Part shown: positions 57,336 through 64,000 of the stretch, in pieces
Layout of the letters: each line of letters starts with the position of its first letter
Numbering within the stretch: position 1 is the stretch's first letter
Assembly (NCBI GenBank): GCA_009760855.2
Contig: WPIO01000004.1
Coordinates: 876,501 to 940,500 of the forward strand
DNA: 64,000 bases
Direction: 5' to 3'
Source of the DNA: Cristatella mucedo
Taxonomy: Eukaryota; Bryozoa; Phylactolaemata; Cristatellidae
Notes under the pieces: model-generated
Seen by the model: only the letters and a program-made list of their open reading frames with translations
Told to the model about the DNA's origin: nothing
Databases searched by the model: none
Translations under genes and position numbers: made by a program

Positions 57336-57539
57336 TGCTGTGTCTGCATTTCAGCACTATGAACTAGCTGGTTAAATTCAGCATCTAACGAAGACATGCC
57401 TGCCCTTTACAAGAATAGTGGTCTTCACACCGGATGCCAACTTTACACTTATTTTGTGGGCTTTTCGCGTCTTTTTGTAATATTTTCCTATCCTGCTGGC
57501 TCACCAACCACAAACACTTTGCAGGAAATGTCAAGTGCC

Positions 57540-58260
57540 TAGAAAGATTAAAGTTAAAGTATGTCGTAATGGTAGTCGGAGTGAGTTCCAGGCTTTGTGA
57601 TAATACGACCTAGGGCACGGTTTTTAAAAGATTTGAGACTTACACGAGGTATTGGTAAACAGTTAAATTCCAAAACGTGGCTGGTACGATGCGTAGCCAG
57701 CTTAGGGGAGTAGATCTGATAGGTCGGATGGAGCAAAAAGAAGGAAGAGACCTAAACGTGGGCGACAAAACCTTGACATCGATCTGCTGCTTAAATGGTA
57801 GCCAGTGCAGGTCAGCGAGAAGTATTGTGATGAGGCAACCGCGACGGTCACAAAACGCAAGCACAGCAACAGAGTTGTGCACCAACTGGAAGCGTCTAAT
57901 TACACACGCCGGTAGACCAGCAAGCAGTCAGCTACAGAAGTCGACTAAATGTCACGAATGCAACGACCGACTTAAATGTTATATGCTCGTCTAAACGAGT
58001 CCTATTTAGTCTTAGCAATTTTATTTAGCAGGAAGTAGGCTAACTTGATCTCAGAGATAATTTGATCGTCTAGCGAAAGTTCAGTTTGGAAAATGACACC
58101 TTTATTACGTGCAGATTCAACAGGAGCTAGCTGGAAGAACCGATTGTGTAACAGCGTTAGTGTTTCCAATTTCTGAATTACACTTGCTTTGCCCATTGCA
58201 AGTAAGACAATTTTATAATCATTTAGTTTATAGACGTTTACTACGTATATGCTACATGTA
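57540..58260 (-). mobile_element. LINE family 2 fragment within unit F
   Basis: Frames 57,640-57,885 ('ADLHWLPFKQQIDVKVLSPT') and 58,002-58,265 ('SARNKGVIFQTELSLDDQI'). Same unit position as the fragments in A, B, D and G. Confidence 0.7.
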
Positions 58261-58897
58261 AACATACATATATGCTACGTATATGCGGATGTCATCAATG
58301 CATGCAGCAACAGAGCTGAGAGACTTTGACGGATTGCTCTATGGCTGGGAGGTATAACATTGATAATAAATAATAACCCATTTGATGAATCGCCCTCAGA
58401 GACAGCAATCTCCTAGTCAATATCAAATCTGCAAGTCAATACGCAGCTTGATGGGCTACCGTGCTGGTCGATAAGAAGTGGTGACACGTAGAAAAAGCTT
58501 CACTGACTACATGCAAGCCGAGCTGCCGAGTTGTGAACCAGCTGTAAACGCCTGCTTGCCCAAGGTACTGCCGGCCACTTCCAATGGTACTTGACAACCT
58601 TCCGCAGCTTCATTGAATTTTAGCAGCCCGTGAGTTCGAGTCAACTAACATTATTATTTTGTGCTATAATTTTATTTAGTTGCTGATCTGGCCACGCCTA
58701 CTTAAAAGTGTTTCTGGTCTTGCCTTTCAATGTGAGAATGACGATGGACTTTCAAACAGAATGAAAACTCTGCCGTTACACCAGTTATTTTGAAGGTAGA
58801 AATGGATAATAATGTACCCACAATTTCAGAAATTCATCACTAACAGGTGGCTTTATAATTTTAAGTACTGGAGTCGAAAAGAAATAGTCTCTTCGAT

Positions 58898-59265
58898 CTA
58901 GCTAATCTCATTCCACTGCAGCAGCCAGCTAGCTGATCGTACTTTTCTTACATAATCCATGCGATTGAGATCTAATAAATTTTAAGAAGAGTCCTATCAA
59001 CGGGAAATTTGTTATATGTGAGTTCGCTTTCGAGTAAAATTAGTTTTCTCTTACTGAAACTAAGAGTTGTCCCTACAACCTGAGCTAATATCCTGTCGCA
59101 CTACTTACTATTCTGAGGAGGAGAGTCGTTGTCGTCGTCGTCGTCGTCGTTGCCGCCGTCGCCGTCTCCCCGTTCCTTGCTTCTCAATTCTTGGTCTACT
59201 GCGTGAGACAGAGAAGCAGTCACCACCAAAAGCAGAAGGAATGCAGCAGCTGTATACCGAGGCAT
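58898..59265 (-). CDS. Secreted acidic peptide gene, copy G (two exons, intact)
   Basis: Predicted exon 1 is 59,109-59,265. It starts MPRYTAAAFLLLLVV, a textbook signal peptide with cleavage expected after 'SLSHA', followed by 'VDQELRSKERGDGDGG', an Asp run (six GAC codons) and 'DSPPQN'. A GTAAGT donor begins at 59,108 and the intron is 137 nt, ending with TTCTTAAAATTTATTAG at 58,972. Predicted exon 2 (58,898-58,971) is in phase and adds about 24 residues, net basic and amphipathic, ending 'SWLLQWNEIS' and TAG. Without splicing the frame stops at 59,101 (54 residues). The acidic spacer followed by a basic tail resembles processed secreted peptide precursors, but no cleavage site is proven and function is unknown. 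Confidence 0.55.
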
Positions 59266-59314
59266 TATTGCGGTCAAAAGACAATGCTCTAGTGAATGCC
59301 TTCACTACAGAAGA

Positions 59315-59346
59315 CCCTCGAATATATATGTTTTTGTAAACGAGGG
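59315..59346 (-). promoter_or_regulatory. TATA-like element inside an inverted repeat, copy G
   Basis: A minus-strand TATATAT lies about 60 bases upstream of the peptide ATG, flanked by CCCTCG and CGAGGG arms (6 bp, loop 20). The arrangement is retained in D1-D3, E, G and H, with the arms weakened in A and B. It is a core-promoter candidate by position only. Confidence 0.4.
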
Positions 59347-59349
59347 TAG

Positions 59350-60668
59350 CTAGCTTTGCACAAGCATCACTCTGAATCGTTTATTCAGAAGGATCGGTTG
59401 CATTAGTCCGAATTCGCTGCTCTCAGAGCTGAACCACCCATGAGCGGCCGCTGGGACACGCCCTCTTACATCGACTACTTCAATTCATTGAAAAGGATTG
59501 GCGAGTACTTTTAGGTTTGTAAAGCCTTTCGTGAAAAAAATTCATTACATTCCCATTTATTACTCTATTTCTTAAAGCAGCATCTGCTGTGCAATTTGGC
59601 AAATTCGTCATGTATTGGCCGCAGTTTTTTTCTCTCCCCATAGTTTTCTGTCCAGGATAGCCACTGCAAGTATTGTCAAAGCAACACGTTTGATAATACA
59701 ATCGTTTTCATGTCTATATGACAAGAAAATCAAATTTTAACCAGTAGCCACCTGCTGGTTACAGCTTATTTGTCTGCTACGTTGGCGGTAAAAGAAACAA
59801 GTTAACTATTACACTTAGTTCCTTGTCATTGAAGCGTTGTCGTGACAAACCTCTAAGCTACCTGATTAGCATTCATTAGCACGTAGCGTTAATTAGCTAT
59901 GATTGCCGTAAAGAAACATGCGGTAGCTGCCCCTAAATTTAGATCGAATCTTTACTCAACACCGAAACCCAGGAGACCTAGAGGCTTGTGAGTGGCCGTG
60001 CATCATATGGAATGATATAAAGAAGATAATGATATTTGCTGATTCAAAAGTGCTATATTTAAACCTTAGAAGAGCGATTAAAAGCTATCACCGCCGCTTG
60101 CAGTAGGAAATCAAGGACCTCCCGCTGCAGTTGACCCTACTGCCTCTGCTGAATGACTATCAATTCTCATTTCCTAACCTCGTCATGAACACCAGCCCAA
60201 GCGTCGATCCCGATTAGGAACAGTCTCTTTAGCTGGCTCAACGAGACTAATCTACTTAATTATATCCAAAAGTGCCGTCTATGTGGAAAAGCGCCTATGA
60301 GATATGGGTGGCAAAGCAGACTCAAGCAGTACCCCCTTGGTCATTAGGGATAGCCGTACATACTTGACTCAAATCATCAAGATATCTATACGAACCTATT
60401 GCTTGCCCCTCATTATTTATTACACATCTCAATCTGGTGGTCGATAATTGAACCGTCAACTGAGTACTTCAATTTTCAGGAGGAGGTCAGGCAGGTTATT
60501 AACATTCTTGCATCAATAATGGAACCCACTAGTTTAGAATTCCAGTTTCTTTTTGAAATGCTCCTGTTCGGTTATACGAATCTACTGGGGCTGAATTATC
60601 TGCCAGCTAAATCCGTCGCCATGTGCCTCAATCACAGCATCCGTTTAGATATGTTGATACAAAGTTAG
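59350..60668 (+). pseudogene. Plus-strand conserved segments of unit G
   Basis: Segment 1 (59,350-59,514) matches copy A in length (165 bases) and ends 'FNSLKRIGEYF', but has one TAG. The Cys-rich segment follows 'ctctccccatag' (59,643) and has one TAG before 'SYDCRKETCGSCP'. The last segment (60,399-60,668) reads 'YFNFQEEVRQVINILASIME', then 'LLGLNYLPAKSVAMCLNHSI'. Probably inactive for this strand. Confidence 0.35.
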
Positions 60669-60989
60669 GTACCTTGTCTCGAACGTCTCTCACCCCTTAG
60701 TTTCTGTTTTTACGATATGAAAGAGTATATGAATAATGCAACATTATCTAAGAATTGTTGTGCTAAAAGGAGTTGGTTTGCATGTTAGTTTGTCTGCATT
60801 TAAGCACTATTAACTTATTGGTAAAATTCAGTGACTAACAAAGACATGACCGCCCTTTACAAGAATAGTGGTCTTCACACCGGCTGCCAACTTTACTCTT
60901 ATTTTGTGGGCTTTTCGCTTCTTTTTGTAACAGTTTTCTATCATGTCGGCTTACAAATCACAAAGACTTTGCAGGAAATGTCAAGGGTC

Positions 60990-61700
60990 CAGAAATAGTA
61001 AAGTTAAAGTACGTCGTAATGGTAGTCGGAGTGAGTTCCAGGCTTTGTGATAATACGACCTAAGGGCCTGGTTTTCAACGGAATTGAGGTTTACACGAGG
61101 TATTGGTAAACAGTTAAATTCCAAAACGTGGCTTGTACGATGCGTAGCCAGCTTAGGGGAGTAGATCTGATAGGTCGACTGGAGCCAAATAAGAAAGGGA
61201 CCTAAACGTGGGCGACAAAACCTTGACATCGATCTGCTGCTTAAATGGTAGCCAGTGCAGGTCAGCGAGAAGTATTGTGATGAGGCAACCGCGACGGTCA
61301 CAAAACGCAAGCACAGCAACAGAGTTGTGCACCAACTGGAAGCGTCTAATTGCACACGCCGGTAGACCAGCAAGCAGTCAGCTACAGAAGTCGACTAAAT
61401 GTCACGAATGCAACGACCGACTTAAATGTTATATGCTCGTCTAAACAAGTCCTATTTAGTCTTAGATATTTTTATAGCAGGAAGTAGGCTGACTTGATCT
61501 CAGAGCTGATTTGGTTGTCTAACGAAAGTTCAATTTGGAAAATGACACCTTTATTACGTGCAGATTCAACAGGAGCTAGCTGGCAGAACCGATTGTTGTA
61601 CAGCGTTAGTGTTTCCAATTTCTGAATCACACTTGGTTTGCCGATTGCTAGTAAGACAATTTTATAATCATTTAGTTCATAGACGTTTGCTACGTATATG
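60990..61700 (-). mobile_element. LINE family 2 fragment within unit G
   Basis: Frames 60,981-61,373 and 61,153-61,335 contain the post-RT region ('ADLHWLPFKQQIDVKVLSPT'), nearly identical to unit F at 57,640. Confidence 0.7.
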
Positions 61701-62370
61701 CTTCATATGAGCATACAAATATGCTACTTATATGCGAATGTCATCAATGCATGCACCAACTGAGCTGAAAGGCTTTGACAGATTGAACTTTGGCTCGTAG
61801 GTATAATTTTGATAAAAATAATAACAATAATAATAATACTAAATAATAACCCATTTGATGAATCGCCCTCAGAGACAGCAATCTCCTAGTCAATATCAAA
61901 TCTGCAAGTCAATACGCAGCTTGATGGGCTACCGTGCTGGTCGATAAGAAGTGGTGACACGTAGAAAAAGCTTCACTGACTACATGCAAGCCGAGCTGCC
62001 GAGTTGTCAACCAGCTGTAAACGCCTGCTTGCCCAAGGTACTGCCGGCCACTTCCAATGGTACTTGACAACCTTCCGCAGCTTCATTGAATTTTAGCAGC
62101 CCGTGAGTTCGAGTCAACTAACATTATTATTTTGTGCTATAATTTTATTTAGTTGCTGATCTGGCCACGCCTACTTAAAAGTGTTTCTGGTCTTGCCTTT
62201 CAATGTGAGAATGACGATGGACTTTCAAACAGAATGAAAACTCTGCCGTTACACCAGTTATTTTGAAGGTAGAAATGGATAATAATGTACGCACAATTTC
62301 AGAAATTCATCACTAACAGGTGGCTTTATAATTTTAAGTACTGGAGTCGAAAAGAAATAGTCTCTTCGAT

Positions 62371-62603
62371 CTAGCTAATCTCATTCCACTGCAGCAGCCA
62401 GCTAGCTGATCGTACTTTTCTTACATAATCCATGCGATTGAGATCTAATAAATTTTAAGAAGAGTCCTATCAACGGGAAATTTGTTATATGTGAGTTCGC
62501 TTTCGAGTAAAATTAGTTTTCTCTTACTGAAACTAAGAGTTGTCCCTACAACCTGAGCTAATATCCTGTCGCACTACTTACTATTCTGAGGAGGAGAGTC
62601 GTT

Positions 62604-62640
<37 letters not shown>

Positions 62641-62747
62641 TCGCCGTCTCCCTGTTCCTTGCTTCTCAATTCTTGGTCTACTGCGTGAGACAGAGAAGCA
62701 GTCACCACCAAAAGCAGAAGGAATGCAGCAGCTGTATACCGAGGCAT
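62371..62747 (-). CDS. Secreted acidic peptide gene, copy H (two exons, intact)
   Basis: Near-duplicate of copy G. Exon 1 is 62,582-62,747 with a longer Asp run (ten GAC codons versus six). The GTAAGT donor begins at 62,581, the intron is 137 nt, and the acceptor TTTATTAG ends at 62,445. Exon 2 is 62,371-62,444 with the same phase and TAG. The unspliced frame would stop at 62,574 (57 residues). A short frame from an upstream TTG also exists, but ATG at 62,747 gives the proper signal peptide and has A at -3. Function unknown. Confidence 0.55.
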
Positions 62748-62796
62748 TATTGCGGTCAAAAGACAATGCTCTAGTGAATGCCTTCACTACAGAAGA

Positions 62797-62828
62797 CCCT
62801 CGAATATATATGTTTTTGTAAACGAGGG
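62797..62828 (-). promoter_or_regulatory. TATA-like element inside an inverted repeat, copy H
   Basis: Same CCCTCG ... TATATAT ... CGAGGG arrangement as copy G, about 60 bases upstream of the peptide ATG. Confidence 0.4.
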
Positions 62829-62831
62829 TAG

Positions 62832-64000
62832 CTAGCTTTGCACAAGCATCACTCTGAATCGTTTATTCAGAAGGATCGGTTGCATTAGTCCGAATTCGCT
62901 GCTCTCAGAGCTGAACCACCCATGAGCGGCCGCTGGGACACGCCCTCTTACATCGACTACTTCAATTCATTGAAAAGGATTGGCGAGTACTTTTAGGTTT
63001 GTAAAGCCTTTCGTGAAAAAAAAATTCATTACATTCCCATTTATTACTCTATTTCTTAAAGCAGCATCTGCTGTGCAATTTGGCAAATTCGTCATGTATT
63101 GGCCGCAGTTTTTTTTTTTCTCTCCCCATAGTTTTCTGTCCAGGATAGCCACTGCAAGTATTGTCAAAGCAACACGTTTGATAATACAATCGTTTTCATG
63201 TCTATATGACAAGAAAATCAAATTTTAACCAGTAGCCACCTGCTGGTTACAGCTTATTTGTCTGCTACGTTGGCGGTAAAAGAAACAAGTTAACTATTAC
63301 ACTTAGTTCCTTGTCATTGAAGCGTTGTCGTGACAAACCTCTAAGCTACCTGATTAGCATTCATTAGCACGTAGCGTTAATTAGCTATGATTGCCGTAAA
63401 GAAACATGCGGTAGCTGCCCCTAAATTTAGATCGAATCTTTACTCAACACCGAAACCCAGGAGACCTAGAGGCTTGTGAGTGGCCGTGCATCATATGGAA
63501 TGATATAAAGAAGATAATGATATTTGCTGATTCAAAAGTGCTATATTTAAACCTTAGAAGAGCGATTAAAAGCTATCACCGCCGCTTGCAGTAGGAAATC
63601 AAGGACCTCCCGCTGCAGTTGACCCTACTGCCTCTGCTGAATGACTATCAATTCTCATTTCCTAACCTCGTCATGAACACCAGCCCAAGCGTCGATCCCG
63701 ATTAGGAACAGTCTCTTTAGCTGGCTCAACGAGACTAATCTACTTAATTATATCCAAAAGTGCCGTCTATGTGGAAAAGCGCCTATGAGATATGGGTGGC
63801 AAAGCAGACTCAAGCAGTACCCCCTTGGTCATTAGGGATAGCCGTACATACTTGACTCAAATCATCAAGATATCTATACGAACCTATTGCTTGCCCCTCA
63901 TTATTTATTACACATCTCAATCTGGTGGTCGATAATTGAACCGTCAACTGAGTACTTCAATTTTCAGGAGGAGGTCAGGCAGGTTATTAACATTCTTGCA
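62832..64000 (+). pseudogene. Plus-strand segments of unit H, cut by window end
   Basis: Near-identical to the same part of unit G, including the TAG codons. The window ends inside the 'YFNFQEEVRQ' segment. Confidence 0.4.

Larger units (their letters stand above)
55460..64000 (+). repeat. Tandem repeat cluster, block 2 (units F, G, H)
   Basis: Three more head-to-tail units in the same orientation as block 1. G and H are a close pair, with landmarks 3,473 bases apart in the peptide gene. F is more diverged and lacks its left part, replaced by LINE sequence. Unit H runs off the end of the window, so the cluster continues. Confidence 0.85.

Noticed and set aside
59067-59339. 90-codon plus-strand frame across the peptide exon ('MQQLYTEALLRSKDNALVNA')
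   Set aside because: It is open in most units and so was considered seriously, but it begins with a repeat-derived Arg run and has no start or splice support. The opposite strand has a complete signal peptide and splice donor. Strand-specific transcripts would decide.

Overview
This window is animal nuclear DNA, most likely from a bilaterian invertebrate. I see no bacterial gene organisation. Instead there are decayed CR1/L2-type LINEs, tRNA-derived SINEs, microsatellites, short introns with GTAAGT donors, and long gene-poor AT-rich stretches. The phylum cannot be fixed from the sequence. No host housekeeping gene was recognised.

Layout. 1-5,700: LINE and SINE debris. 5,700-10,450: gene-poor, with one 98-bp direct duplication. 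10,456-15,970: an unexpected block that reads as a linear mitochondrial plasmid (invertron type) integrated in the nuclear genome. It holds a family-B DNA polymerase and a T7/phage-type RNA polymerase, both on the + strand, both readable only if TGA is Trp, and both broken by stops and frameshifts. At catalytic motifs AGA/AGG sit where Ser is expected while AAA stays Lys, which points to an invertebrate-mitochondrial (code 5-like) code. 16,020-16,720: a GC-richer repeat, possibly a solo LTR. 16,724-21,560: LINE copies.

21,600-45,965 and 55,460-64,000 (running off the end): about ten head-to-tail copies, called A, B, C, D1-D3, E, F, G and H here, of a repeat with a basic period near 3.4 kb. 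They are interrupted by LINEs and SINEs. D1-D3 are nearly identical, G and H are a second recent pair, and the rest are older. On the minus strand each copy carries a small gene for a secreted acidic peptide: a signal peptide, then an Asp run encoded by a GAC trinucleotide repeat. In G and H it continues over a 137-nt intron into a short second exon. Only G and H look intact. Exon 1 of E is open but its splice acceptor is lost, and the other copies are broken in different ways. On the plus strand the same units carry several separate conserved open segments of an unrecognised, probably multi-exon gene, plus an older LINE fragment that predates the amplification.

45,966-55,460 is a spacer. It has possible host exons near 47 kb, a pair of SINEs, a pseudogene fragment of a metazoan LNDLxRDLxLxK-type protein, a 19-bp minisatellite and more LINE remnants.

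The polymerase block and the peptide cluster are the two parts that deserve follow-up. All functional calls come from motif reading by eye, without database search.
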